Assembly (NCBI GenBank): GCA_018713365.1
Contig: DVOU01000030.1
Coordinates: 1 to 33,482 of the forward strand
Source of the DNA: Pullichristensenella excrementipullorum
GTDB taxonomy: Bacteria > Bacillota > Clostridia > Christensenellales > Aristaeellaceae
Direction of reading: 5' to 3'
Length of the DNA stretch: 33,482 bases
The translations under genes were made by a program, and so were the position numbers. A model generated the notes under the pieces. That model had not been told where the DNA came from and ran no database searches. It saw nothing but the letters and a program-made list of their open reading frames with translations. The stretch's first letter is position 1; every line of letters begins with the position of its first letter. Of this stretch, positions 13,446 to 21,603 are shown piece after piece.

Positions 13446-16289
13446 TTACTGCTCGATCTCCTCCATCTGGAAGCACTCGATGACGTCGCCTTCCTTGATG
13501 TCGTTGTAGTTCTCAAAGCCCATGCCGCACTCGTAGCCGGCGGCGACTTCCCTGGCGTCGTCCTTGAAGCGCTTGAGGGAATCGACCTTGCCTTCGTGGA
13601 TGACCACGCTGTCGCGCAGAAGCCGCGCCTGCGCGTTGCGCATGACCTTGCCGTCGGTGACGTAGCAGCCGGCGACCGTGCCCGCGCCGGTGACCTTGAA
13701 CACCTGGCGCACCTGCGCCGAGCCCAGCACCACTTCGCGGAACTTGGGCGCGAGCATGCCCTTCATGGCCTTTTCAACATCCTCGATGGCGTTGTAGATG
13801 ACGCGGTAGAGGCGGATGTCGATCTTTTCGCGCTCGGCGATCTCGCGCACGTTGTTGTCCGGGCGCACGTTGAAGCCGATGATGATGGCGTTCGAGGCCG
13901 AGGCCAGCATGATGTCCGTCTCGGTGATGGCGCCCACGCCGCCATGGATGCAGCGCACGCGCACCTCGTCGTTGGAGAGCTTTTCCAGGGACTGCTTGAC
14001 CGCCTCGACCGAGCCCTGCACGTCGGCCTTGATGATGAGGTTGAGGTCCTTGATCTGACCGGCGGAGATCTGGCTGAACAGATCGTCCAGCGAGGCCTTC
14101 TGCTGGTTCTTAATCAGGGCCGCGCGCAACTTGTCCTTGCGCTCCTCGGCCACGCGGCGGGAGAGGCTGTCGTCGTCCACGGCGGTGATGATGTCGCCCG
14201 CCTCGGGCACGTCGTTGAAGCCGATGACCTCCACCGGGTCGGAGGGCAGCGCCTCCTTGACGCGCTCACCGCGGTCGTTGGCCATGGCGCGCACGCGGCC
14301 ATAGGCCGTGCCGGCGACGATGGTATCGCCCACGCGCAGCGTGCCGGTCTTGACCAGCACCGTGGCCACCGGGCCGCGGCCCTTGTCCAGACGGGCCTCG
14401 ATGATGATGCCGCGCGCCTTGCGGTCGGGATTGGCGCGATAGTCCTGCACCTCGGCCACAAGCAGGATCATCTCCAGAAGCTGATCCACGCCCTGCCCGG
14501 TGACGGCGGAGACGGGCACCATGATCGTGTCGCCGCCCCACTCCTCGGTCACCAGACCGTACTCGGTGAGCTGCTGCTTGATGCGCTCGGGGTCGGCGCC
14601 CACCTTGTCCATCTTGTTGATGGCCACGATGGTCTGCACCCCGGCGGCCTTGGCGTGGTTGATGGCCTCGATGGTCTGCGGCATGACGCCGTCGTCCGCC
14701 GCCACCACGAGGATGGCGATGTCCGTGGCCTGCGCGCCGCGGGCACGCATGGCGGTGAACGCCTCGTGGCCCGGGGTGTCGAGGAAGGTGATCTTCTGGC
14801 CGCGGATCTCCACGGTGTAGGCGCCGATGTGCTGGGTGATGCCGCCCGCCTCGCCCGCGGTGACGCGGGTCTTGCGGATGTAGTCCAGCAGAGAGGTCTT
14901 GCCGTGGTCGACGTGGCCCATGATGGTGACGACCGGCGGACGGGGGAGGAGGTCCTCCTCGGAATCCTCAACGTCCTCGTTCTTGAGGGCGTCCTCGGCG
15001 GTCTCGGCCAGCTTCATTTCCAGCTCCACGCCGAACTCGGAGCAGACCAGCTGCGCGGTGTCGAAGTCCAGTTCGTTGTTGATGGTGGCGATGATGCCCA
15101 GCATCATCAGCTTTTTGATGATCTCGCCGGCCGGCTTGCCGATGCGCTCGGAGAGGTCGCGCACGGTGATGGTCTCGGCGGTCATGTAGGCCTTTTCGAT
15201 CTTCACCGGCTCGGGGCGCGGCGCGGAAGCCTGCTGCTTCTTCTTGCGCTTGCCGCGCACGAACTCGTCATCCAGCCCGCCGCTGAGGTTGACGCCCTTG
15301 TTGTTGCGGCGCGTGCGCGCGGCCCGCTCCGGGTCGTTCTGGCGCACGTACTGCTTCTTGTTGGGGTCGTAATTGCTGACGCGCTCCTTCTCCACGGAGG
15401 GAGTAAGGTCGCTCATGCGGCGACCAAAGCCGCCGCGCGCGCCGCCCGTGCTGCCGCCAAAGCGCGTGCCGCCCTGCTGGGGACGGGGCGCGCCGCCGGG
15501 CGCGGGACGCTGCTGTCCGGGCGCGGCGGGGCGGCCATAGGGGCCGCTGGCGTTGGCGGGGCGACCGTAGGGGCCCTGCGGGTTGGCAGGACGACCATAG
15601 GGGCCCTGCGGGTTGGCGGGACGGCCGTAGGGGCCCTGCGAATTGGCGGGACGGCCATACGGACCCTGCGGATTGGCGGGGCGGCCATAGGGACCCTGCG
15701 GGTTGGCCTGCCGCTGCTGGCGCTGCTGCGCGAGCTGGCGGCGGCGCGCCTCTTCGCTGGCCTCGACCTCCGCCTTGGTCTGCACCACGCGGATGCCGGG
15801 CACGAACTTGGGGCGCTCGGGCGCCTTGGGCGCTTCTACCTTGGGCGCTTCGGCCTTCGGGGCTTCAGCCACGGGAATTTCCGCCTTGGGCGCTTCGGCC
15901 TTCGGAGCTTCGGCCTTGGGCGCCTCCGCCGGGGCTTCAACCTTCGGGGCCTCGGCCTTCGGCGCTTCCGGCGCGGCCTTTTCCGGGGCCTCGGGGGACG
16001 GCTGCGGATGCGGCTCCGGCTGCGGCGCGCCTTCCTTCGGCACCTCGGGCGCCTGCTGGCTGGAATAGGCAGTCATAAACTGCGCGGCGGCCTCGTACTG
16101 CTTTTGCAGCTCTTCTCTGGCCGCGCGTTCCTGCCGTTCGCGCTCTTCGCGGACGAATCCGTCCGAGATCTTGCGCAGGGAACCCAGCACCTCCTGCGAC
16201 TGCTTGCGCAGGCGGGCGACATCGTCAAGCACCTTGCTCGCGTGCGCGCTCAGTTCTCTGGTCGCATCCTGAACCCTGACTTTCGCCAT
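13446..16289 (-). CDS. infB: Translation initiation factor IF-2
   Basis: The 947-residue GTPase delivers initiator tRNA to the ribosome. An N-terminal helical domain leads to a Pro/Ala/Glu/Lys-rich repeat region (about residues 75-160). Six copies of NPQGPYGRPA follow (~196-255), then a basic linker. The IF2_N element comes next, then the G domain with GHVDHGKT (458-465), DTPGHEAF (504-511), NKMD (558-561) and SAVTG (~592). Beta-barrel domains and the C-terminal tRNA-binding domain complete it. ATG 16289 is preceded by GGGAGGG. It is longer than many IF-2 proteins because of the two low-complexity segments. Confidence 0.97.
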   Translation of the reverse strand: MAKVRVQDATRELSAHASKVLDDVARLRKQSQEVLGSLRKISDGFVREERERQERAAREELQKQYEAAAQFMTAYSSQQAPEVPKEGAPQPEPHPQPSPEAPEKAAPEAPKAEAPKVEAPAEAPKAEAPKAEAPKAEIPVAEAPKAEAPKVEAPKAPERPKFVPGIRVVQTKAEVEASEEARRRQLAQQRQQRQANPQGPYGRPANPQGPYGRPANSQGPYGRPANPQGPYGRPANPQGPYGRPANASGPYGRPAAPGQQRPAPGGAPRPQQGGTRFGGSTGGARGGFGRRMSDLTPSVEKERVSNYDPNKKQYVRQNDPERAARTRRNNKGVNLSGGLDDEFVRGKRKKKQQASAPRPEPVKIEKAYMTAETITVRDLSERIGKPAGEIIKKLMMLGIIATINNELDFDTAQLVCSEFGVELEMKLAETAEDALKNEDVEDSEEDLLPRPPVVTIMGHVDHGKTSLLDYIRKTRVTAGEAGGITQHIGAYTVEIRGQKITFLDTPGHEAFTAMRARGAQATDIAILVVAADDGVMPQTIEAINHAKAAGVQTIVAINKMDKVGADPERIKQQLTEYGLVTEEWGGDTIMVPVSAVTGQGVDQLLEMILLVAEVQDYRANPDRKARGIIIEARLDKGRGPVATVLVKTGTLRVGDTIVAGTAYGRVRAMANDRGERVKEALPSDPVEVIGFNDVPEAGDIITAVDDDSLSRRVAEERKDKLRAALIKNQQKASLDDLFSQISAGQIKDLNLIIKADVQGSVEAVKQSLEKLSNDEVRVRCIHGGVGAITETDIMLASASNAIIIGFNVRPDNNVREIAEREKIDIRLYRVIYNAIEDVEKAMKGMLAPKFREVVLGSAQVRQVFKVTGAGTVAGCYVTDGKVMRNAQARLLRDSVVIHEGKVDSLKRFKDDAREVAAGYECGMGFENYNDIKEGDVIECFQMEEIEQ
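15530..15715 (-). repeat. Six in-frame 30-bp repeats within infB
   Basis: Six nearly identical 30-base units encode the decapeptide NPQGPYGRPA, with NSQ and NAS variants in single copies. They lie in the unstructured linker before the IF-2 GTPase core. The near identity at DNA level suggests recent copy-number change. Confidence 0.9.
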
Positions 16290-16335
16290 TTGGTCTTAGC
16301 CCTCCCGAATGTAAGTGAAGTATGAAGGGAAAACG

Positions 16336-16632
16336 TCAGTTTTCCCGGTCGAACAATTCCGCCACGCGCGCGGCCATGCCCGCGTCCAGCACGGCGACGG
16401 CCATGCGGCTGTCCTTGCCGGTGGCGCGGCCCACGTCCGCCGCCTCAAAGAGGCGCGCCGCGTGGCTTTCGCAGGCGTTTTTCAGCGCCTTGCGCGTGTT
16501 TGGCCCGGCGGCCTTGTCCATGACGACCACGCTCGCGCGGCCCTTGCGCACGGCCTCTTCCGCCGCGTCCGCGCCGTAGGCGAGCTTGCCCGCCCGGGCG
16601 CACAGCCCCAGCATGTTCAGCGCCCTATCCAC
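16336..16632 (-). CDS. ylxQ: L7Ae/L30e-family RNA-binding protein (YlxQ-like)
   Basis: The ~98-residue protein matches the L7Ae-type family encoded between ylxR and infB in Firmicutes. It has MLGLCARAGKLAYGAD at the N-terminus, ASVVVMDKAAGPNTRKAL in the middle, and the central ATGKDSRMAVAVLDAGMA. It probably binds kinked RNA; its role is not established. The start is uncertain. GTG 16632 is chosen because it gives the normal N-terminal length and overlaps the ylxR stop by 8 bases, behind a GGAGGAG site. ATG 16614 is an alternative. Confidence 0.88.
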   Translation of the reverse strand: MDRALNMLGLCARAGKLAYGADAAEEAVRKGRASVVVMDKAAGPNTRKALKNACESHAARLFEAADVGRATGKDSRMAVAVLDAGMAARVAELFDREN

Positions 16633-16900
16633 CGCGCTTGAGCTGCTCCTCCAGGGCGTCAAACACCTCGGGGGAGATGGACGTCTCCAGCGCGCGTTCC
16701 AGGGCGCGGGTCTTGCGGGCGCGCGCGAAGCATTCTTCGCTGGGGCAGATATACGCGCCGCGCCCCGGGGCCTTGCCCTTGAAGTCTATGTGCGCCTCGC
16801 CGTCCTGCGGCTTGACCACGCGCAGAAGCTCGGCCTTGGGCCGCATTTCGCGGCAGGCGACGCACATGCGCATGGGGATCTTCTTTGGCTTGAGCGGCAT
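16625..16900 (-). CDS. ylxR: YlxR family nucleic-acid-binding protein (RnpM type)
   Basis: The 91-residue protein has the family signature PMRMCVACREMRPKAELLRV. GRGAYICPSEECFARA follows, with paired cysteines, and then a basic helix. YlxR proteins bind RNA, and the family has been reported to modulate RNase P. The ATG overlaps the nusA stop (TGATG), so translation is coupled. Confidence 0.93.
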   Translation of the reverse strand: MPLKPKKIPMRMCVACREMRPKAELLRVVKPQDGEAHIDFKGKAPGRGAYICPSEECFARARKTRALERALETSISPEVFDALEEQLKRGG

Positions 16901-18087
16901 CAGGCGTCACCGCCCAGATCGTCCTCGCCGGGGAGGTCGAAGTCCTCCATATCCACGGCGGCGTCGAGGTCAAAGCCGTCGTCGGCGACAATGTCTTCCT
17001 CTTCCTGCGCGGCCAGTTCGCCCTCGGCGATCATCTGCTCGACCTGGCTCTGGGACTTGATGTCGATCTTCCAGCCGGTCAACTTGGCGGCGAGGCGGGC
17101 GTTCTGCCCCTCCTTGCCGATGGCGAGGGAAAGCTGGTTGTCCGGCACGATGACGCGGGCGCTCTTTTCCCCGTCGGCGGTGAAGACGCTGATGACGCGC
17201 GCGGGGTTCAGGGCGTTGGCGATGTACTCCGCCGGGTCGGACGACCACTTGATGATGTCGATCTTCTCGGTCTTCAGCTCCGATACCACGTTTTCCACGC
17301 GCATGCCGCGCGGGCCGACGCAGGAGCCGACCGCGTCGATGAGCGGGTCGGTGGAGAACACGGCCATCTTCGTGCGGAAGCCGGCCTCGCGGGCGATGGC
17401 CTTGATCTGCACCACGCCGGAGACCAGTTCCGGAACTTCCAGTTCAAACAGGCGCTTGACCAGCCCCGGGTGCGTGCGCGAGACGTACACCTGCGGCCCG
17501 CGGCCCTGCCGGGAGACTTCCAGCACGTAGACCTTGATGCGGTCGTTGGGGGCAAGCTCCTCGTTCGGCATCTGCTGGTTGGGCTCGATGACGCCCTCGG
17601 TGCGGCCCAGCTCCACGTAGACGTTGCGGTTTTCCACGCGCTGGACGATGGCAGTGAGGATCTCGTTTTCCTTCTGGCTGTACTCGTCGTAGATGACGCC
17701 GCGCTCGGCCTCGCGCAGATGCTGCACGACCACCTGCTTGGCGGTCTGCGCCGCGATGCGACCAAAGTCGCGCGGGGAGACGGGCACTTCCACCAGATCG
17801 CCCACTTCGTAGCGGCGGTCGATCTCGCGCGCCTCCTGAAGCGTCATCTCGCTCTGGGGGTCGGTCACTTCCTCGACCACCGTCTTGCGGGAGAGGACTT
17901 CGATCTCGCCCTTTTCGCGGTCGATGGTGGCGCGCACGTTGGCATTCTTGCCGTAATTCTTTTTGTAAGCGGAGATCAGCGCCGCCTCGATGGCGGAAAA
18001 CAGCACGTCCTTGTTGACGCGGCGCTCCTTGGCCAGCTCGTTGACCGTGCTGATCAGTTCGCTGGAATTGATGCTGCTCTGTGCCAT
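16900..18087 (-). CDS. nusA: Transcription termination/antitermination factor NusA
   Basis: The 395-residue protein binds RNA polymerase and nascent RNA. The N-terminal polymerase-binding domain (ELAKERRVNKDVLFSAIEAA) is followed by an S1 domain (~134-200) and two KH domains (~230-345, with SCVGPRGMRV and LAIGKEGQNARLAAKLTGW). An acidic tail replaces the C-terminal acidic repeats found in E. coli, as in other Firmicutes. The start ATG 18087 lies 12 bases after the rimP stop, with GGGGGACC upstream. Confidence 0.97.
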   Translation of the reverse strand: MAQSSINSSELISTVNELAKERRVNKDVLFSAIEAALISAYKKNYGKNANVRATIDREKGEIEVLSRKTVVEEVTDPQSEMTLQEAREIDRRYEVGDLVEVPVSPRDFGRIAAQTAKQVVVQHLREAERGVIYDEYSQKENEILTAIVQRVENRNVYVELGRTEGVIEPNQQMPNEELAPNDRIKVYVLEVSRQGRGPQVYVSRTHPGLVKRLFELEVPELVSGVVQIKAIAREAGFRTKMAVFSTDPLIDAVGSCVGPRGMRVENVVSELKTEKIDIIKWSSDPAEYIANALNPARVISVFTADGEKSARVIVPDNQLSLAIGKEGQNARLAAKLTGWKIDIKSQSQVEQMIAEGELAAQEEEDIVADDGFDLDAAVDMEDFDLPGEDDLGGDA

Positions 18088-18099
18088 GGTCAGGTCCCC

Positions 18100-18615
18100 C
18101 TATCCGTTCCGTCCGGGCGCGTCCTCCTCGGGGAAGAAGGCGTCCAAATCGCTCTCGTCAAATTCGATCAGCGGGCGCACCACGGCCACTTCCCTGCGCG
18201 GGAAGGCGACCTCGCGCCCTTCGTCCGTTTTCAAAACGACGTTTCCTTCCACCAGACCGATCAGTTCGCCGGCAAAGTGCTTAATGCCGTCCACGGCCCG
18301 GTAGGTGTTCAGTTCCACGCGCATGCCCTGCGCGCGCTCAAAGTCGCGCTCGGTCTTCAGGGGACGGTCCGCGCCCGGGGAAGAGACTTCCATATAGTCG
18401 TAGTCCACGCGCTCCACCAGCGGCAGTATGCGGCGGTGAAAGTTTTCCAGCTCGTCCACGGAAACGCCCTCGTCCGTATCGACGAAAAAGCGCAAAAAGC
18501 GGCCGGTCGGCTCCCTGACCAGCTCCACATCCACCAATTCAAGCTGTAATTCATCCGCGAGCTTTTGCGCGATACGCGCCGCATCCTTCACCGGCATCGT
18601 CTGCCTGCCAGGCAA
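18100..18615 (-). CDS. rimP: Ribosome maturation factor RimP
   Basis: The 171-residue protein is needed for 30S subunit maturation. Family features include ELQLELVDVELVREPTGRFL, DEGVSVDELENFHRRI and YDYMEVSSPGADRPL. The C-terminal Sm-like domain ends in an acidic tail. The TTG at 18615 is favoured because GGAGGGG lies 5 bases upstream; the ATG at 18597 has no comparable site. It is the first gene of the operon. Confidence 0.93.
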   Translation of the reverse strand: MPGRQTMPVKDAARIAQKLADELQLELVDVELVREPTGRFLRFFVDTDEGVSVDELENFHRRILPLVERVDYDYMEVSSPGADRPLKTERDFERAQGMRVELNTYRAVDGIKHFAGELIGLVEGNVVLKTDEGREVAFPRREVAVVRPLIEFDESDLDAFFPEEDAPGRNG

Positions 18616-18644
18616 CCAAACCCCTCCAAACCGAGTCTGTCATG

Positions 18645-18674
18645 GAAAATGCCCCGGAAAAGACATCCGGGAGC
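18645..18674 (-). terminator. Possible attenuator hairpin in the rimP-nusA leader
   Basis: In the 5' leader, GCTCCCGG (18674-18667) pairs with CCGGGGC (18657-18651) with one bulged T. ATTTTCC follows. The stem is short and the T run modest, but its position between promoter and rimP is suited to attenuation. Confidence 0.4.
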
Positions 18675-18701
18675 ATCCTCAGAATACTTATACCATATTT
18701 T

Positions 18702-18730
18702 ATTATACCACGCTTTGGCCCGCATTACAA
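18702..18730 (-). promoter_or_regulatory. Promoter of the rimP-nusA-infB-ribF operon
   Basis: On the minus strand TTGTAA (18730-18725) and a perfect TATAAT (18707-18702) are separated by 17 bases. This gives a leader of about 80 bases before rimP. Confidence 0.75.
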
Positions 18731-18795
18731 CCAATTTCCGGCACGAAAAGAAGACTTAATCTTCACCCGCGCGCTAACTTTGCGTTGCTTTTGCC

Positions 18796-18824
18796 TTGAC
18801 AGCGGTAAAAAATGCGCGTATCAT
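18796..18824 (+). promoter_or_regulatory. Promoter of the paired secreted-protein genes
   Basis: TTGACA (18796-18801), 17 bases, TATCAT (18819-18824). It lies about 50 bases before the ATG at 18876 and is divergent from the rimP promoter. Confidence 0.85.
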
Positions 18825-18875
18825 GAAAACATAACATGCGCGCGGCCCCGCGCCGCGGAAAGGGGAAGGACGAAC

Positions 18876-19436
18876 ATGAAACGACTGCTGGCCTGCCTTG
18901 TGGCGCTTGTGATGACGCTGCTGCCCTGCGCGGCCATGGCGGAGGAATACGCCCTCTACGCCTCGGAACACGGCTATACCATCGCCCTGCCGGACGCAGA
19001 GTGGTTCCGCCTCGATGGGCAGACCTACGCCCAGCATCAGGCGACGCACGGCGAGACCTTTGATGAAATGACCATCCGCGACGCCGACACCGCCCAGAGC
19101 TATGCCGACAAGGGCATGGAGTGCTTCTTCGCGCCGGACGATGCCGGGCTGTCCATCGTCGTGCAGCACAGCAATTTGACCATGGACGACGAGACCCTGC
19201 GCCAGACGCTCGACGGTCTGCGCACGCTCTACGAGGACGTCATGGCGGCGGAGGCGTTTTCCGAGGTGGATGAGACCATCGGCGGCGCGCGCTTTGAGGG
19301 CATCGTCTACACCATCGAGGGCGTGACCAAGGCGCAGCTCTATCAGCGCGGCGCGGATGGTTACAACATCCTCACCTATACGGGCTTTGACTGGGAGAGC
19401 GTGCGCTCCATGCTCGAGGCCTCCACGCTTGCCTGA
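18876..19436 (+). CDS. Small secreted protein of unknown function, paralogue 1
   Basis: The 186-residue protein begins with a clear signal peptide (hydrophobic core ACLVALVMTLLPCAAMA, cleavage near MAEE). The mature part is acidic, with the pattern HGYTIALPDAEWFRLDGQTY near its start. No known domain is recognised. The ATG at 18876 has AGGGGAAGGA upstream. The next gene shares the same plan (signal peptide, GYxIALPDxxWFxLD, then MExFF and LRQT-type motifs), so the pair arose by duplication. Both are probably exported or surface-held. Confidence 0.8.
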   Translation: MKRLLACLVALVMTLLPCAAMAEEYALYASEHGYTIALPDAEWFRLDGQTYAQHQATHGETFDEMTIRDADTAQSYADKGMECFFAPDDAGLSIVVQHSNLTMDDETLRQTLDGLRTLYEDVMAAEAFSEVDETIGGARFEGIVYTIEGVTKAQLYQRGADGYNILTYTGFDWESVRSMLEASTLA

Positions 19437-19471
19437 AAAGCCGGACGCACCGCATGAAAGGAGGGATCGCG

Positions 19472-20008
19472 ATGCGCAAAGCGCTCGCCTGCCTGTTGCT
19501 GCTTGGCTGCCTGATGGCGGCGGCGACGGCGGAGGCCGCCGTGTACAACTCCGCGCTGGGCTATTCCATCGCCCTGCCGGACGACAGCTGGTTCCTGCTC
19601 GATGAGGAGAGCTATGCCGCCAGCGCGGAGGCGCTTTCCCCGCTGTTTGCCTCGCTGGAGATCGGCGCGCACACCCCCGCCCAGCTGGCGGAGAACGACA
19701 TGGAATACTTCTTCAGCCTGGACGCGCCCGACTGTGCCTTTGGCGTGTGGAAGCGCCCGCTGATGGGCGAGGAGGGTGTGCGCCAGACCATTGAGACGCT
19801 GCGCGAGGGTCTGCCTGAGGGCACCAGCTTTGCCGGCGGACAGATCGCCATCGGCGAGACGGCCTACGAGGGATTCCAGTGCATCCTCGACGGTCAGCTC
19901 GTCACCGGGCTTTTCGCCGAGGGGGAGGCGGCCACGTATTCGGTGTTTTTCCGGGGCGTGGATTCGGACAGCGTGGTGCGCGTGATGACCCCGGCGGTCT
20001 TTGCATGA
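19472..20008 (+). CDS. Small secreted protein of unknown function, paralogue 2
   Basis: The 178-residue protein is a diverged tandem paralogue of the upstream gene. Shared motifs include GYSIALPDDSWFLLDEESYA, NDMEYFF and VRQTIETLREGL. The signal peptide contains LLLLGC, which could act as a lipobox, although it sits close to the N-terminus. AAAGGAGGGATCGCG precedes ATG 19472 and settles the start. The stop overlaps the ATG of the glycerate kinase gene, so the three genes probably form one transcript. Confidence 0.8.
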   Translation: MRKALACLLLLGCLMAAATAEAAVYNSALGYSIALPDDSWFLLDEESYAASAEALSPLFASLEIGAHTPAQLAENDMEYFFSLDAPDCAFGVWKRPLMGEEGVRQTIETLREGLPEGTSFAGGQIAIGETAYEGFQCILDGQLVTGLFAEGEAATYSVFFRGVDSDSVVRVMTPAVFA

Positions 20009-21243
20009 GCATGGAATTGAAGAAAGAGGCGTTCGCCATCGCCCGCGAGGCTGTGGCCGCCTCCATGCCGGATGAGGCTGTGCGCCGCGCACTGGCGGAG
20101 CTGGCCCCGGCAAAGGGCAAAACGGTGGCTGTGGCGGTGGGCAAGGCCGCGTGGCCGATGGCGCAGGCCGCCGCGCGGGCGCTGGCGGGGCGTCTTGACG
20201 CGGGCTACGTCATCACCAAGTACGGCCACGCGCAGGGCGAACTTCCCGGCTTTCAGGTCTTTGAGGCCGGACACCCGCAGATGGACGAAAACGGCGTGCG
20301 CGCCACGCGGGCCGTGCTGGAGGCGGTATCCGCCCTCGCGGCGGAGGACCGCGTGCTGTTCCTGCTCTCCGGCGGCGGTTCGGCGCTGATGGAAGCGCCG
20401 CTGCTGCCCTTTGCCGAATTGCGGGACATCAACGCCCAGCTGCTCGCCTGTGGCGCGGACATCGTGGAGGTCAACACCATCCGCAAGCGCCTTTCCGCCG
20501 TCAAGGGCGGCAAGTTCGCCCGCGCCTGCGCGCCGGCGGAGGTGGTGTCCATCATCCTCTCGGACGTGGTAGGCGACCGCGCTGACATGATCGCCTCCGG
20601 CCCCGCCTGCCCGGATACGAGTACGGCGCGGGAGGCGTTGGAGATCGCCCGCAAGTACAGTTTGCGCCTCAGCGGGGCGGCGTGGGAGCTTCTGCGTGCC
20701 GAGCCGGTGCGCGAACTTGCCAACGCCCGCGCCATGGTGACGGGCGGCGTAGGGCAGCTGTGCCGCGCGGCGCTGGAAGAGTGCGCGCGGCGCGGCTACG
20801 AGGCCGAACTGCTCACCGACTGCCTCTGCTGCGAGGCGCGCGAGGCGGGAACGTTTCTGGGCTGCATCGCCCGCGCCCACGCCGGGCAGGGCCGCAAACG
20901 CGCCTTCGTCGCCGGCGGCGAGACGGTGGTGTACCTCCGTGGCCGCGGCAGGGGCGGCCGCAATCAGGAAATGGCGCTCGCCGCCGCCCAGCAGATCGCC
21001 GGCCTCAAAGGCGTGGCGGTGCTTGCCCTCGGCTCGGACGGCACCGACGGCCCCACGGACGCCGCCGGCGGCGTGGTGGACGGAGAAAGCCGCGCCCTGT
21101 TGGAGGCGCAGGGCCTGCGCATCCCCGCGATCCTGGATGAAAACGACGCCTACGAGGGCCTCAAAGCCTGCGACGGCCTGCTCATCACCGGCCCGACCGG
21201 CACCAACGTCAACGACGTCAGCCTCGTGCTTATCGAAGGCTGA
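20005..21243 (+). CDS. Glycerate 2-kinase, GckA/MOFRL family
   Basis: The 412-residue enzyme phosphorylates D-glycerate to 2-phosphoglycerate using ATP. Family motifs are VAVGKAAWPMA, FEAGHPQMDENG, LFLLSGGGSALMEAP, VNTIRKRLSAVKGG and SDVVGDRADMIASGP. The C-terminal MOFRL domain includes ALGSDGTDGPTDAAGGVVDG and TGPTGTNVND. The ATG at 20005 overlaps the previous stop (ATGA); ATG 20011 is an alternative. The link to the two secreted proteins upstream is not explained by known pathways. Confidence 0.93.
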   Translation: MSMELKKEAFAIAREAVAASMPDEAVRRALAELAPAKGKTVAVAVGKAAWPMAQAAARALAGRLDAGYVITKYGHAQGELPGFQVFEAGHPQMDENGVRATRAVLEAVSALAAEDRVLFLLSGGGSALMEAPLLPFAELRDINAQLLACGADIVEVNTIRKRLSAVKGGKFARACAPAEVVSIILSDVVGDRADMIASGPACPDTSTAREALEIARKYSLRLSGAAWELLRAEPVRELANARAMVTGGVGQLCRAALEECARRGYEAELLTDCLCCEAREAGTFLGCIARAHAGQGRKRAFVAGGETVVYLRGRGRGGRNQEMALAAAQQIAGLKGVAVLALGSDGTDGPTDAAGGVVDGESRALLEAQGLRIPAILDENDAYEGLKACDGLLITGPTGTNVNDVSLVLIEG

Positions 21244-21254
21244 AAAACGCGCAA

Positions 21255-21290
21255 AGCGCCCCCGCCGGGAGAACGTTCCCGACGGGGGCG
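21255..21290 (+). repeat. 36-bp hairpin repeat, left copy
   Basis: This sequence runs from AGCGCCCCCG to CGACGGGGGCG and is identical over 36 bases to 22279-22314, in the same orientation. It folds as an 8-bp plus 5-bp stem with one mismatch. On the minus strand it is followed by CTTTGCGCGTTTTTC, so it may stop transcripts leaving the island leftward. Confidence 0.85.
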
Positions 21291-21378
21291 GTCAGAGCGC
21301 TGATAAAGCCCACAACCGCAAAAATTGCCCCGATAGAAATAAAATCGGGTGCAATTTTTGCTTCCGGCGGTGGATTTG
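21290..21378 (-). repeat. Dispersed ~85-bp repeat, copy 2
   Basis: This is homologous to 10172-10260 (see that entry). It forms an intact 11-bp hairpin, GCAAAAATTGC/GCAATTTTTGC, with an inner CCGAT/ATCGG pair. A minus-strand reading gives KIAPDFISIGAIFAVVGFI, similar to KIAADFYIRAVFAVAGFI in copy 1. Confidence 0.6.
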
Positions 21379-21603
21379 CCGAGCCCTTTGGGATCGTCAA
21401 ATCCAGTCGCAAGGTTGCAAGCCCAAAGGCTTGCAAGTCGCCGTTGGCGACCGTTTTTGACGATCAAAGATCGGCAAAAACGCCTCAGCGACAAATTTTG
21501 CCGCTGGCAAAATTTCCTCGTCAGCGCCCCTGCCGTCTGCGGTCACTTACGTCCATGTAAGCTCCCTTGACGGCAGGGGCGCTTCCTTGACTTGCGGGCT
21601 TTC

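Larger units (their letters stand above)
21244..21603 (-). other. Non-coding stretch built almost wholly of strong inverted repeats
   Basis: Five structures follow in order. (a) 21257-21290 is a quasi-palindrome, the left end repeat. (b) GCAAAAATTGC 21318-21328 pairs with 21351-21361, with CCGAT/ATCGG inside. (c) GATCGTCAAA 21392-21401 pairs with 21456-21465, enclosing hairpins 21415-21436 (9 bp) and 21437-21451 (6 bp), like a three-way junction. (d) AAATTTTGCC 21493-21502 pairs with 21506-21515. (e) A perfect 15-bp stem, 21523-21537 with 21569-21583, has CTTAC/GTAAG inside. The strand is not known; the minus strand would continue the DUF2442 transcript. No credible gene is seen. Confidence 0.75.

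Noticed and set aside
13236..16325. Long plus-strand frame opposite infB
   Set aside because: It is antisense to an unmistakable IF-2 gene and shows only mirrored repeats.
21230..21494. Small minus-strand frames over the palindrome-rich stretch
   Set aside because: They cross several perfect stem-loops, have no ribosome site and show no recognisable family.
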